Shown: piece after piece, positions 28,478 through 37,869 of the stretch
Numbering within the stretch: the stretch's first letter is position 1
How the letters are laid out: each line of letters starts with the position of its first letter
Source of the DNA: Acidovorax sp. RAC01
GTDB taxonomy: Bacteria > Pseudomonadota > Gammaproteobacteria > Burkholderiales > Burkholderiaceae_C
Length of the DNA stretch: 64,000 nucleotides
NCBI RefSeq assembly: GCF_001714725.1
Contig: NZ_CP016447.1
Span: 2,991,001 to 3,055,000 of the forward strand
Direction: 5' to 3'
Made by a program: the position numbers and the translations under genes
The notes under the pieces: model-generated
The model's database searches: none
Told to the model about the DNA's origin: nothing
Seen by the model: only the letters and a program-made list of their open reading frames with translations

Positions 28478-29668
28478 CTACAGCCGCAGCGCCTTGGCGT
28501 AGCCCGTCATCTCCAGGTAGCCGCGGCCCACCACCTTGCCGCTGTCTGCCACGCGCAGCTCCGACAGGCCTTCCCAGTAGATCGCCCCCGTGGACGCACT
28601 GCTGTCCAGCTCCTGGCTGTCGAGCAGGCTGCGCACCTCAAAGCTTCCGGCGGGCGTCTGCACCCGCCACTGCACCGGGTAGCGCGCACCGCTTTGCGGG
28701 CTGGTCCAGAAACGCTGGGGCGTGAACACCACCTCGCTCGCACCAAAGGCTTTGGCCGTAGCCTGGTTGCCCGCCCGCCACGATCCACCCGCCCACAGCG
28801 CCGTGCCATCTGCGCGGCGCAGGCGAAACGCCGTCAGCGCGCTGCCGTCGGCGAGGTTCATGCCGATCCAGTCCCAGCCTTGCGCCTCGGGGTGCAGCAG
28901 GGCTTCGCTCCACTCATGGTCCATCCAGGCGCGGGCCTGTGCGGGGTTGATGGCCAGGCGCTCGCCGCCCAGCGCAATGGTGCCGCTCACGGTCAGCTGC
29001 GGCTGGCTGTAGTAGTAGCTGGCCTGCTCGGCATCGGGCCCCTTGCGCGACAGACCTTCGCGGCCTTGCAGCAGCACGGGTTGCGTGCTGTCGAACTGCA
29101 ATTGCAGGCCGAACTGCTCGCCCTGGATGCGGGCCGTGTAGCGGCTGCGCACCCCGGTGGTGTCCGGCCCTGCGGCGGGGCCGATGTCGCTGCGCACCAG
29201 GCTCCAGTCCTGCAGCCGCACTGCGGTGTCGGCCTCGCTGGCCTGCGCCACGCCAAAGCCTGCGCGCGCAATGCGCTGGTCGTGCAGCAGCCGCTGGCCC
29301 TGGAGGTCGGTGACCGCTGCGTGCGCAAACAGCAGTTGCCGTGCCGCAAAGGCCGAGCGCATGCCCTGCGTGGCATCCACGCGCGAGCGGAAGAACGTCA
29401 CCTGAAAACCCCACTCGCGCCCACCGGCCACTGCATGGCCGGTGATGTACCACCACTCGGTGCGCAGCTCGGGGTGGCTGCCGTGGTCGCGCGGAAACTG
29501 CAGCGTGCGCAGCGGCAGGGCCAGGGCGCTGCCCGGCCACGGTGCGGCCAGCGCACCGGCCAGGCCCAGCGCAATCGCCTGGCGGCGCGAAGGCCCGGCG
29601 CCCGCTGGTGACAGCGTGGCCGCGCTCTGCGAAGGATTGCCAAGCGGTATGGGTGTGGGCGCGGGCAT
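28478..29668 (-). CDS. Secreted lipocalin-like / carotenoid 1,2-hydratase-like protein (AttH family)
   Basis: 396 residues. The N-terminus has SRRQAIALGLAGALAAPWPG, a probable twin-arginine signal. The family marks are LRTEWWYITGHA and FGFQVTFFRS-type text (WGFQVTFFRSRV) near the start, and ARAWMDHEWS and GWDWIGMNLADGSALTAFRLR in the middle. These match predicted secreted hydrolases of the AttH/CrtC fold, usually encoded next to an FtsX-type permease and an ATPase; here those partners are at 33777-36533 and 37198-37869. Enzymatic activity is unproven. Confidence 0.85.
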   Translation of the reverse strand: MPAPTPIPLGNPSQSAATLSPAGAGPSRRQAIALGLAGALAAPWPGSALALPLRTLQFPRDHGSHPELRTEWWYITGHAVAGGREWGFQVTFFRSRVDATQGMRSAFAARQLLFAHAAVTDLQGQRLLHDQRIARAGFGVAQASEADTAVRLQDWSLVRSDIGPAAGPDTTGVRSRYTARIQGEQFGLQLQFDSTQPVLLQGREGLSRKGPDAEQASYYYSQPQLTVSGTIALGGERLAINPAQARAWMDHEWSEALLHPEAQGWDWIGMNLADGSALTAFRLRRADGTALWAGGSWRAGNQATAKAFGASEVVFTPQRFWTSPQSGARYPVQWRVQTPAGSFEVRSLLDSQELDSSASTGAIYWEGLSELRVADSGKVVGRGYLEMTGYAKALRL

Positions 29669-29717
29669 GTCGGTCGGTCAGTGCGTGGTGGTGCGCAGAT
29701 GCTGTGGGCCGGTCACG

Positions 29718-30773
29718 TCAACCCATCAGCGCCTGCAGCCGCGCTTCGGCCGCGCTGCAGTCGCCAAAGCAGCTGGCCACCCATTCGGGGTTGAAATACG
29801 TGGGCAGATACCGCTCGCCCGCATCGCACAGCAGCGACAGGATGGACCCTTGCTCGCCCGCCGCGCGCATTTCGCAAGCAAGGGTGAGCATGGCCACAAA
29901 GTTGGTGCCGGTAGACGGCCCCACGCGCCGCCCCAGCAGCTGCGACAGCGCCCGCATGGCCGCCACCGAATCCACATCGGGCACATCGACCATGCGGTCG
30001 ACCAGCGTTCGGATAAAGCTGGGCTCCACCCGCGGCCGGCCAATGCCTTCGATGCGCGAGCCGGGTGCCGTCAGTGCCGCATCGCCCGTGCGGTGGTACG
30101 CGCTGAACACCGAGCCTGCCGGGTCCGCCACACACACGCCGGTGGCGTGGCGCTGGTAGCGCACATAGCGCCCAATGGTGGCGCTGGTGCCACCCGTGCC
30201 CGCACCCACCACAATCCAGCGCGGTACTGCGTGTCGCTCGCGCGCCATTTGCGTGAACATGCTCTCGGCAATGTTGTTGTTGCCCCGCCAGTCGGTGGCG
30301 CGCTCGGCATAGGTGAACTGGTCCATGTAATGCCCGCCCGTTTCCTGCGCAATGGCACGGGCCGCGTCGTACACGTCGCCTGCGCGGTCCACAAAGTGGC
30401 AGCGCCCGCCGTGGAACTCGATCTGTGCCACCTTCTCGGGCGACGTGGTGCGCGGCATCACCGCCACAAACGGCAGGCCCAGCAGACGCGCAAAGTAGGC
30501 CTCGCTCACCGCCGTGGAGCCGCTGGACGATTCAACAATGGTCGAGCCTTCGTGCACCCAGCCGTTGCACAGGGCGTACAGAAACAGCGAGCGTGCCAGC
30601 CGGTGCTTGAGGCTACCCGTGGGGTGGGTGGATTCGTCCTTGAGGTACAGGTCAATGCCGTGTGCAGCAAAGGCAGGCAGCCGCAGCGGGATCAGGTGTG
30701 TGTCGGCACTGCGCTGGTAGTCGGCTTCGATGCGGGCGATGGCTTCGTGGAGCCAGGGGGATGGATTTGGCAT
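29718..30773 (-). CDS. PLP-dependent cysteine synthase family protein
   Basis: 351 residues from ATG at 30773; a GTG at 30794 is possible. Fold-type II PLP enzyme: the Schiff-base Lys is in [12 protein letters not shown] (about residue 59), the substrate/PLP loop is [18 protein letters not shown], and the phosphate-binding loop is [13 protein letters not shown]. It belongs to a group distinct from CysK/CysM, often annotated as cysteine synthase or L-cysteine desulfhydrase; direction of the reaction cannot be told. The stop is 49 bp from the AttH-like start, so the two are probably cotranscribed. Confidence 0.87.
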   Translation of the reverse strand: MPNPSPWLHEAIARIEADYQRSADTHLIPLRLPAFAAHGIDLYLKDESTHPTGSLKHRLARSLFLYALCNGWVHEGSTIVESSSGSTAVSEAYFARLLGLPFVAVMPRTTSPEKVAQIEFHGGRCHFVDRAGDVYDAARAIAQETGGHYMDQFTYAERATDWRGNNNIAESMFTQMARERHAVPRWIVVGAGTGGTSATIGRYVRYQRHATGVCVADPAGSVFSAYHRTGDAALTAPGSRIEGIGRPRVEPSFIRTLVDRMVDVPDVDSVAAMRALSQLLGRRVGPSTGTNFVAMLTLACEMRAAGEQGSILSLLCDAGERYLPTYFNPEWVASCFGDCSAAEARLQALMG

Positions 30774-30929
30774 GGGGGGATTGTCGGGCAACACGCCTGG
30801 GCGCCAGCAATGGCGCCATCTGTCAACAAGACTCCGGTTCGGTAGGGCAATCGCTGCGGTGGTTACTCTGATAATTGGGTGCGACGATCCCGCAGTCCAG
30901 TCGGTCGTCTACCTCGTGGAGCCCCTGAG

Positions 30930-31871
30930 ATGGATCAACTACGTGCCCTGCGTGTCTATGCCAAGGTCGTCGCCGAGGGCAGCTTTGCCGGTGCTGCGCG
31001 CGCATTGGATCTGGCGCCTGCCGTGGTGACAAGGGCGATTGCCGACCTGGAGAAGCATCTGGGCGCCCGTTTGCTCAATCGCAGCAGCCGCAGTCTGGCT
31101 CTGACGGAGATCGGCCAGGCCTACCTGCTGCGCGCCACGCAGATATTGGCCGAGCTGGACGATGCCGATGCGCTGGCCGGTGCCGCCAGCAAGATGCCCA
31201 AGGGCACTTTGCGGGTGCTCTGCCCACCCGCGTTCGCCGTGCACCAGCTGGCCAGACACCTGCCGCGGTTTCACCACCAGTACCCGCAAATCCATCTGGA
31301 GGTTACCGCCACCGGTCCTGTCGATGCTGCCGGCGAGAACTTTGATGTCTCCATTGTGTCGATTGGCGAACAGCAGTTACAAGGCGACTTCGTGATCCGG
31401 CCTTTGGCCTGTTCGTCGTTCATCATCTGTGCGGCGCCCGAATACCTGGCCCGCAGCGGCACGCCGCTCGAACCCCAGGACCTGGCAGGGCATGAAGGTT
31501 TGCTACCAGCGGTATCGGCCGTGCGGCGTGAACTCACGCTCTACCGGCAAACCACCTCTCCAGCCCTTGGCGCTGACCATGCTGTGACGCTACCGCTGAC
31601 GCCCGCGGTGCTGTCCACCACGCACCTGGAACTTCTGCTGGCGGCAGCGCTGGCAGGGCTGGGCCTTGCAGGGCTTCCATCGTTCGTCGCCGATGCTGCC
31701 TTGCGTGATGGTCGACTCCAGCGTGTGCTGCCGCAGTGGCGTGGCACGACGCTCAAGCTGTATGCCGCCATGCCAACTCGCAAACAGGTCCCTGCGCGGA
31801 CCCGTGCCTTTGTCGATTTTCTGGTCGCCACCTTCGGTGGGCAGGAGCGTGACCCATGGCTCACGGCCTGA
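30930..31871 (+). CDS. LysR-family transcriptional regulator
   Basis: 313 residues. The N-terminal winged helix-turn-helix is typical: LRALRVYAKVVAEGSFAGAA, ALDLAPAVVTRAIADLEKHL and ARLLNRSSRSLALTEIG. The effector domain (about 90-300) follows. The ATG at 30930 (MDQLRALRV) was chosen over an upstream in-frame start at 30879. It resembles the subgroup that controls neighbouring oxidoreductase or efflux genes; its target here is unknown. It diverges from the cysteine-synthase-like gene. Confidence 0.93.
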   Translation: MDQLRALRVYAKVVAEGSFAGAARALDLAPAVVTRAIADLEKHLGARLLNRSSRSLALTEIGQAYLLRATQILAELDDADALAGAASKMPKGTLRVLCPPAFAVHQLARHLPRFHHQYPQIHLEVTATGPVDAAGENFDVSIVSIGEQQLQGDFVIRPLACSSFIICAAPEYLARSGTPLEPQDLAGHEGLLPAVSAVRRELTLYRQTTSPALGADHAVTLPLTPAVLSTTHLELLLAAALAGLGLAGLPSFVADAALRDGRLQRVLPQWRGTTLKLYAAMPTRKQVPARTRAFVDFLVATFGGQERDPWLTA

Positions 31872-32142
31872 CATGAGCTCCCCCCGCCACAGCGGTGACG
31901 ACTGCGGCCTGCATGGCGTGCATGGCATGCAGGATGTGCACAGGCCGGGGCCAGACGGCGCTGCCCTGTCGGTAGGTCACATGCACGGCAGAGCCCGTCC
32001 GCACGGCTTGCATTACCCTGGTATCGGATGACGGCACGGGTGGCGCGTCGCAGGCTCCATCGGACGGTGAGGCACGGCAGTTGCTGTCCTTGTCGCTACC
32101 GGATGCCTGGGCAAGCGCACCGTCGGGCGCAAGCCCTTGTCA

Positions 32143-32595
32143 TCATCCGGGCAAACGGGTGCCGCCAGCTGCCCATACGGCACAGATCACCATTGCGATG
32201 ACGCAGGCCAGCTGCAGTGAGAGGGCGACCCGCATGGCGCCGAACTGGCGAGCCGTGATCGCCGGCGTGCGGCCTGCGGCGAGTGGCTCGGCCCACCGCC
32301 GGATCTCCAGCGTGGACACCAAAGACAACCCCGTGGCGATGCCGTAGAGCACCAGCTTGCCGATGAACGGCAGGTTGTGAAAGTAGTAGTCGGGCCCTTT
32401 GCCGAAATGGAACAGCCGCACCAGACCGATGAGCAGGATCAACGTCGCGGCGACCCCATTGATCAAGTCGATCTGCTGGAGCCTTCGGGCGATCCTGGAG
32501 TCGAACGGTTGATGCAGCAGGACGAGCGCCAGAGCGGGGCCTGCGAGCACCAGAACGGCCAGGAACAGGTGGGCGTGGGACAGGAACGATGTCAT
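32143..32595 (-). CDS. DUF2214 family membrane protein
   Basis: 150 residues, four membrane helices. Recognisable by HAHLFLAVLVLAGPALALVLL at the start, then RIARRLQQIDLINGVAATLIL, LFHFGKGPDYYFHNLPFIGKL and SLVSTLEIRRWA. Function unknown. Start at the ATG (32595); upstream in-frame codons to 32658 have no coding character. Its start is 68 bp from the stop of the secreted protein gene on the same strand. Confidence 0.82.
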   Translation of the reverse strand: MTSFLSHAHLFLAVLVLAGPALALVLLHQPFDSRIARRLQQIDLINGVAATLILLIGLVRLFHFGKGPDYYFHNLPFIGKLVLYGIATGLSLVSTLEIRRWAEPLAAGRTPAITARQFGAMRVALSLQLACVIAMVICAVWAAGGTRLPG

Positions 32596-32663
32596 GGAAT
32601 GCAGTGGATCGTGGGATGTGTGAGAGCGGCACCACAGCGGCGTGCAGCGTCGCGGCACGGTGA

Positions 32664-33470
32664 CTAGCGGTATCCGGCGGCCACGGCCGTGTATTCCACC
32701 CGTGCATCAAGGTCTGCCAGTTTGCCGGCGATGGTCTGCATGGGAGGAACCCGTCCTTCATAGCGCACCCAGTTCTTGTGGGTCCGATCAAAGGTGGCTC
32801 GCATGGTGGAGAGCAGCGGGCGAACGAGCCAGCTACTTGCGGTGATCGCATACACCACCTGCCCGTCGGTGGCTGATTCCTGCCGGATGTCCAGACCGTA
32901 GGTCTGCTTTTCCTTCATCACGATGAAGCGGACCTGTATGGTTTTGCCGGCCGCCAGTTCCTGCTCGTGCGCCAGGATGAAGCCGAACAGGGAAGGTCCG
33001 CTGACAGCGGGCAAGGAGATGGATTCCTCGGCGGTGCTGACCGTACCCCGGTCGTTCAGGCGGTAGCTCAATCGACGCCCATCGCTGCTGACCTGCACTG
33101 AGCCACGGTAGTCGAGCTGGCGATTGTCGACGGCGAACCGTTGCAACCGATAGTGTGTGTTGAACTGGGCCGATTCGGTCACCACCATCTGCTTGGCGGT
33201 ATCACGGGTCAGGTGTGTTGCTTCAAGACCTGTGGGCGTGGTGCGAACGCGGCGTTCGTAGCGAAACAGTGCAGCAGGCGTTGCGCCTGAATGTTTCTGT
33301 GCGAACGTCTCGCCTTGGTAAACCAGCTCTCCCACCGCGCCGGATACGGCTTGCAGCGTGTCCATCTGGAGTTCTCTTGCGTCGTCCTCGGTGGCAAACG
33401 CCGCATTGGCAACCAGCAACAGACACAGGTACGAAAGGGCGACGGTAGCTACGGCGAAAAACGTGTTCAT
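32664..33470 (-). CDS. Secreted protein of unknown function
   Basis: 268 residues from ATG at 33470 (MNTFFAVATVALSYLCLLL), giving a good signal peptide ending near NAAFA (residue 26). The mature part is beta-rich with SVQVSSDGRRLSYRLNDRG and FIVMKEKQTYGLDIRQESA; I do not recognise a named family. The text resembles periplasmic proteins that act as outer-membrane or lipocalin-like carriers, but this is only an impression. It lies downstream of the ABC permease gene on the same strand, after a 306-bp gap. Confidence 0.7.
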   Translation of the reverse strand: MNTFFAVATVALSYLCLLLVANAAFATEDDARELQMDTLQAVSGAVGELVYQGETFAQKHSGATPAALFRYERRVRTTPTGLEATHLTRDTAKQMVVTESAQFNTHYRLQRFAVDNRQLDYRGSVQVSSDGRRLSYRLNDRGTVSTAEESISLPAVSGPSLFGFILAHEQELAAGKTIQVRFIVMKEKQTYGLDIRQESATDGQVVYAITASSWLVRPLLSTMRATFDRTHKNWVRYEGRVPPMQTIAGKLADLDARVEYTAVAAGYR

Positions 33471-33776
33471 GCGGGCCTCATGGGTGAAGAGCGGTTGCTC
33501 TTCCGAATGCCTGCACTGTAGAAATCGCCCACCCCCAGCACCAGCAGCCCGACGGCAAGGCAACATTGCCAAAACGTCAACGATCCGTTCGACCTCTTGC
33601 GCAACCCGCTGTGTGGGAGCCTTCAAGCAATGACTCCGGTGGAAGGGGCTGGTGATACTGCGCACGCTGGCTCCAGGGTACGCGGCTGCAATCGGTCCTC
33701 CCCCGGCATCTCCCTGTGGCAGCCGATCGCTCACGCGGCAGATGGCGCAACGTGAGCAGAACCCGTGGACTGTGGC
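33471..33776. other. 306-bp gap without a gene
   Basis: Lies between the FtsX-type permease stop and the secreted protein start. Short frames here lack coding character. I see an imperfect hairpin GAAGAGCGGTTGCTCTTC (33486-33503) close to the secreted protein start, and no clear promoter. Confidence 0.4.
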
Positions 33777-36533
33777 CTACCAATCCTCCTTCACCGCCAT
33801 CACTGCATCCCGCCCCGCCGCCGCCCGTCCCGCCAGCCACGCTGTCACGGTGCCCGACACGATGACCGCCAGGCACAGCGCAAACAGCCGCGGCCCGGGC
33901 AGGCTCAGGTCCATGGTCCAGTGAAAGCTCTGCGGGTTGACCACATGCACCAGCACCACCGACACCACAATCCCCAGCGCCAGCCCCGCGGCTGCGCCCA
34001 CGCTCGTCCAGGCAGCGCCTTCGCCCGCGACCACGGCCAGGATCTGGCGGCGGGTGAGGCCCAGGTGGGCGAGCAGGCCAAACTCCTTGCGGCGGGCCAG
34101 GACCTGGGCGCTGAAGCTGGCGGCCACGCCGAACAGGCCGATGCCGATGGCCACGGCCTGCAGCCAGTAGGTGACGGCAAAGCTGCGGTCAAAGATGTGG
34201 AGCGAGCGTTCGCGGATGGTGGAGGAGGACACGAATTCCACCAGGGCTCCGGCCGTTTGCGCGTCACCCGTGGCTTGGTCGCCTGGCTGCACGCTGGCGG
34301 GGGCTGTGCCTGCTGTTCCCGACACCCCCGGCGTGCCCGATATGCCATTCGCGCCCGTGCCTCCTTGCCCGGCAGGCGCGCCAGCCACTTGCGCAGCCAG
34401 CGCGCGAATCGATTGCTGCAGCGCCACCAGGTCCGCCCCTTCGCTGGGCCACAGCGCCAGGTCGCTGGTGCGGGCGTCGCCCGTGAGGGCCAGCCAGACG
34501 GCGCGGTCCATGGCGACAGCGCCTGACTGGCGGGCGTAGTCGCGCCAGACGCCTGCTATGAAAAACGTAGCTACAGATGCCCTGGAATCATGCCCTGGGG
34601 CTCTGAAAGCCTTGGAAAGTGCGGGCCATTCCATGCCAGGCGCCAATCCGTACAGGTCGACCACCGCCTCGCTGATGTACACGGCGGTGCGCCCGGCGGG
34701 CACGGCCAGTGGCTCGCCCACCAGCGGAAGGTGCTGACCGGGGTTGGTGCCCAGGGGGCGGCTCAGCACCATCAGCGCGGGGCGGGTGGGCTCCAGCTGC
34801 AGGGGGCTGGCGCGCAGGGGCTGTACGCGGTCGAGCCCCGGCAGCCGGGCCACGGCTTCTGCAAAGCCTGCGGGCAGCAGCGCGGCTTCGCTGCCGGCCT
34901 CGCTCTGCGCAGAGCGCACGTACAGGGGCGACGGCAGCACGGCATCCAGCCACTGCGTGACCGAGCCGCGAAAGCTCGACACCATCACCGTCAGCGCCAC
35001 GGCCAGGCTCAGGCTGGCCACCACGCCGCCCACGGCAATGGCGGCGCTGCCGCGCATGCGCCGGGCGCGCTCCAGCGCCAGCAACGGCAACACGCGCCGC
35101 GCGGCCAGCGGCTGCAGGATGTGCAGGGCGCGCGCCATGGCCCAGGGCAGCAGGGCAATGCCGCCCACCAGCAGCAGCGCAATGGCCACGTACGCCGCCA
35201 GCGGTATGCCCCACACCGGAGGCACGGCGGTGAGCAGCCCGCCGGTGGCCAGCAGGCCAGCGCCCAGCCAGGGTGTTTCGGCGGCACCAGCGGCGGCACC
35301 CAGGCCCTTGAGCGTCTGCGCGGGCGGCAGGCGCTGCGCGGCCCGCGCGGGCCACCAGCCGCCTGCCAGCGCGGCGGCCACGCCCAGCGCGCCGTAGATC
35401 AGGGCGGCAGGCGCGCTCCACTGCAGCGCGGGCTGCACGCCCGAGAAGTAGCCGCCGCCCAGGTCGCCGCCCAGCAGCCGCAAGGCCGTGGCAGCCAGCG
35501 CCGTACCCAGTGCAATGCCTGCCGCGCTGCCGGCCAGCCCCAGCGCGGCGGATTCGGCCAGCACCAGCGCCAGCCGTTGCCGGGGCGTGGTGCCCAGCAC
35601 CGCCAGCAACGCAAACTGCGGCGCCCGCTGCGCCACGCTGAGCGCCAGCACCGAGAACACCAGAAACGCCCCGGTGAACAGCGCCACCAGCGCCAGCACC
35701 GTGAGGTTGACGCGGTACGCGCGCGAGAGGTTGCTGATGCGCTGGGCTGCATCGCCCGGCTGGGCAAAGCTGGCGTTGGCAGGCCACCCGGCCTGGGCCT
35801 GCATGTCGCGCTGCCAGGCCGCGCGGTCGGTGCCCGGGCGCAGTTGCACATCGATGCGGCTGAGCTGCCCGGCGCGGCCAAACAGGTCCTGCGCGGCGCC
35901 AATGTCCATCACGGCCAGGGGTGCGCCACCAGCGGCGACGGTGCCGCCGACTTCCACCGTAAGGCTTTGCAACCCGGCCAGCAGCGTGATGCGCAGCGGC
36001 GCATCGCTGCCATGTTCGGTGGGCAGGCCCAGCGCCTGCAGCGCAGCGGCGTTGAGGAACACCGTGGCGGGCGCAAACAGCACCATGCGGTCGGCCCCGG
36101 GCCACGGGCGTGGCGCCAGCGCGGGGGGCATGGCGGGCACCAGCAGGGCATCGGCACCCAGCACGCGCAGGGGCGTGCGGGCCGGGGCCGCGGCCAGGTT
36201 GCCGGCGACGGGCGTGGAGGCGCCGGCAGACCTCGCCGATTGCGCCAGCGCCGACAGCTCCAGCAGGGGGCTGGCGCGGGCCACGGCCGGGTGGGTGGCC
36301 ACGCGCTCGTACAAGGCTTCAGGCAGGCTGCCTTGCATGGCGCGCAGCTCCAGGTCGGGCTGGCCGTTGACCGCCCGCACCGCCTGCGAAAACTCATCCA
36401 GCGCCGACGCATTGATCACATGCACGGCGAACGCCAGCGCCACACCGAGCATGACGGCAGCCACGGCGGCTGCGCTGCGCCAGGGGTGGTGGCGCAGGTC
36501 CTGCCAAGAGAAGGTGCGGAGCAAAGCAAGCAT
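33777..36533 (-). CDS. FtsX-like ABC transporter permease
   Basis: 918 residues from ATG at 36533 (MLALLRTFSWQDLRHHPWRS). Two FtsX domains with periplasmic parts: the first membrane helix is at about 18-38, further helices at about 255-420 and 440-545, and the last three at about 785-905. The tail RKEFGLLAHLGLTRRQILAV is typical of MacB/LolC-type permeases. A Gly/Ala/Thr-rich linker (about 717-757) lies in the second periplasmic part. Residues about 642-660 (GHDSRASVATFFIAG region) are encoded by a dispersed repeat. Likely works with the ATPase at 37198-37869 and the AttH-like protein in lipid or lipoprotein transport; this is inference. Confidence 0.88.
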   Translation of the reverse strand: MLALLRTFSWQDLRHHPWRSAAAVAAVMLGVALAFAVHVINASALDEFSQAVRAVNGQPDLELRAMQGSLPEALYERVATHPAVARASPLLELSALAQSARSAGASTPVAGNLAAAPARTPLRVLGADALLVPAMPPALAPRPWPGADRMVLFAPATVFLNAAALQALGLPTEHGSDAPLRITLLAGLQSLTVEVGGTVAAGGAPLAVMDIGAAQDLFGRAGQLSRIDVQLRPGTDRAAWQRDMQAQAGWPANASFAQPGDAAQRISNLSRAYRVNLTVLALVALFTGAFLVFSVLALSVAQRAPQFALLAVLGTTPRQRLALVLAESAALGLAGSAAGIALGTALAATALRLLGGDLGGGYFSGVQPALQWSAPAALIYGALGVAAALAGGWWPARAAQRLPPAQTLKGLGAAAGAAETPWLGAGLLATGGLLTAVPPVWGIPLAAYVAIALLLVGGIALLPWAMARALHILQPLAARRVLPLLALERARRMRGSAAIAVGGVVASLSLAVALTVMVSSFRGSVTQWLDAVLPSPLYVRSAQSEAGSEAALLPAGFAEAVARLPGLDRVQPLRASPLQLEPTRPALMVLSRPLGTNPGQHLPLVGEPLAVPAGRTAVYISEAVVDLYGLAPGMEWPALSKAFRAPGHDSRASVATFFIAGVWRDYARQSGAVAMDRAVWLALTGDARTSDLALWPSEGADLVALQQSIRALAAQVAGAPAGQGGTGANGISGTPGVSGTAGTAPASVQPGDQATGDAQTAGALVEFVSSSTIRERSLHIFDRSFAVTYWLQAVAIGIGLFGVAASFSAQVLARRKEFGLLAHLGLTRRQILAVVAGEGAAWTSVGAAAGLALGIVVSVVLVHVVNPQSFHWTMDLSLPGPRLFALCLAVIVSGTVTAWLAGRAAAGRDAVMAVKEDW
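34553..34610 (-). repeat. Dispersed hairpin repeat, copy 3 (in frame inside the FtsX permease gene)
   Basis: On the plus strand it begins CTGCTATGAAAAACGTAGCT and contains the direct repeat ATGCCCTGG twice. In the coding direction it reads ASVATFFIAG with a rare ATA codon; the copy at 62184-62250 gives ALAATFSIAE in the same frame. Confidence 0.6.
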
Positions 36534-36601
36534 CGGCGCATTGTCGCGCCGTGGCCGTGGCCCGCGGTTTTTGAGGCAGATCAACCCGCGTTGAGGCAGC
36601 C

Positions 36602-36630
36602 CTTGAAGCAGCGCGAGGCGGCGCCTATGT
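36602..36630 (+). promoter_or_regulatory. Sigma-32-like heat-shock promoter for hsp20
   Basis: CTTGAAG (36602-36608) resembles the sigma-32 -35 box CTTGAAA, and CGCCTATGT (36622-36630) resembles the -10 box CCCCATnT; the 13-bp spacing is in the accepted range. It lies 91 bp before the hsp20 ATG. Prediction only. Confidence 0.45.
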
Positions 36631-36720
36631 TGGAGTCAGGGCGGGGCCCGGAGCATTGACCCCCGTGGCCTGCGGCCCACCATTTTTTGTCCATCCTTCT
36701 TTGACATCAGGAGCAAGACC

Positions 36721-37149
36721 ATGAACTCACTCGTGACCCGCGGCAGTCTTTTTGATGACTTCTTCAAGGACATTGCGCCCGGTTTCTATGTGCGCCCGCT
36801 GCACGGCGACGGTGTGCCGTCGCCCGCGCAGATCAAGGTGGACGTGAAGGAAAGCGATGGCGGCTACACCGTGCATGCCGAGATCCCCGGCGTGTCGAAA
36901 GAGGACATCCACGTATCGCTGGAGAACAACGTGGTGAGCCTGCGCGCCGAGGTGCGCCAGCACGACGAAAAGCGCGAGGGCGAGAAAGTGCTGCGTTCGG
37001 AGCGCTACTTCGGCTCGGTGGCGCGCAGTTTCCAGCTGCCCGCCGAGGTGGACGCCGGGCAGGCCAAGGCCAAGTACGACAACGGGGTGTTGGTGCTGTC
37101 GCTGCCCAAGAAGGTCCGTGCCGCGGGCCAGCGGTTGAACATCGAATAA
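36721..37149 (+). CDS. Small heat shock protein, Hsp20/alpha-crystallin family
   Basis: 142 residues; ATP-independent holdase chaperone. The alpha-crystallin domain spans about 38-142, with IKVDVKESDGGYTVHAEIPG, SKEDIHVSLENNVVSLRAE and the C-terminal NGVLVLSLPKK. CAGGAG precedes the ATG. It is on the opposite strand between the ABC ATPase and its probable permease, so it was likely inserted there. Confidence 0.95.
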   Translation: MNSLVTRGSLFDDFFKDIAPGFYVRPLHGDGVPSPAQIKVDVKESDGGYTVHAEIPGVSKEDIHVSLENNVVSLRAEVRQHDEKREGEKVLRSERYFGSVARSFQLPAEVDAGQAKAKYDNGVLVLSLPKKVRAAGQRLNIE

Positions 37150-37197
37150 GCCCCGGCACGGCGCAGAGCGGCGCGGTGGGCGCCATGCCGACGCGCC

Positions 37198-37869
37198 TCA
37201 GCGCCGGATGCCGTCGGCCTGCAAGTGCAGCACGCGGTCGGCGCGTGCGGCGGCGGCCTCGGAGTGCGTGACGAGCACCAGCGATGCGCCATGCTCGCGC
37301 GTCTGCGCCACCAGCACATCCATGATGCGGGCCGCCGTGGTGGGGTCGAGGTTGCCGGTGGGCTCGTCGGCCAGCAGCAGGGCAGGGCGGTGCACCAGCG
37401 CACGCGCAATGGCCACGCGCTGCAGTTGCCCGCCGCTGAGCTGCTGCGGCAGCCGCGCGCCCAGCCCGGCCAGTCCGACGGCATGCAGCATCTGCTCCAC
37501 GCGGGCCGGGGCGCTCTGGCCCAGCAGCATCAGGGGCAGCGCCACGTTCTGCGCCACGTCCAGGTGCGGCAGCACATGAAAGGCCTGAAACACGAAGCCC
37601 ACATGGCTGCGCCGCCACAGGGCGCGGGCGGTGTCGTCCAGTGTGCCCAGGTCCACACCGCCATGGGTTATGTGCCCGTGGTCCCAGTGGTCCAGGCCCG
37701 CCAGGCAGTTGAGCAGGGTGGACTTGCCCACGCCCGAGTCGCCCACGATGGCGACGAATTCGCCAGGCGCTACTTCAAAGTCCACATTGGCGAACACGGT
37801 GGCATCGCCATAGTGCTTGGCGAGGTGCGCCACCCGCAAGGCGCTGCGTTCAGGTGCGGATGCCGTCAT
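37198..37869 (-). CDS. ABC transporter ATP-binding protein (LolD/MacB type)
   Basis: 223 residues, cytoplasmic ATPase. Walker [11 protein letters not shown]-loop [21 protein letters not shown], signature [15 protein letters not shown] and Walker [13 protein letters not shown] followed by LVTHSEAAA are all present; these forms are typical of the LolD/FtsE/MacB group. Its start overlaps the miaA stop by 4 bp, so translation is coupled to miaA. The matching permease is probably the FtsX-like gene at 33777-36533, now separated by hsp20. Confidence 0.93.
   Translation of the reverse strand: MTASAPERSALRVAHLAKHYGDATVFANVDFEVAPGEFVAIVGDSGVGKSTLLNCLAGLDHWDHGHITHGGVDLGTLDDTARALWRRSHVGFVFQAFHVLPHLDVAQNVALPLMLLGQSAPARVEQMLHAVGLAGLGARLPQQLSGGQLQRVAIARALVHRPALLLADEPTGNLDPTTAARIMDVLVAQTREHGASLVLVTHSEAAAARADRVLHLQADGIRR

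Noticed and set aside
34590..36659. 689-codon plus-strand frame across the FtsX permease
   Set aside because: Gln/Arg/Gly-rich shadow; the minus-strand permease has helices and family motifs.
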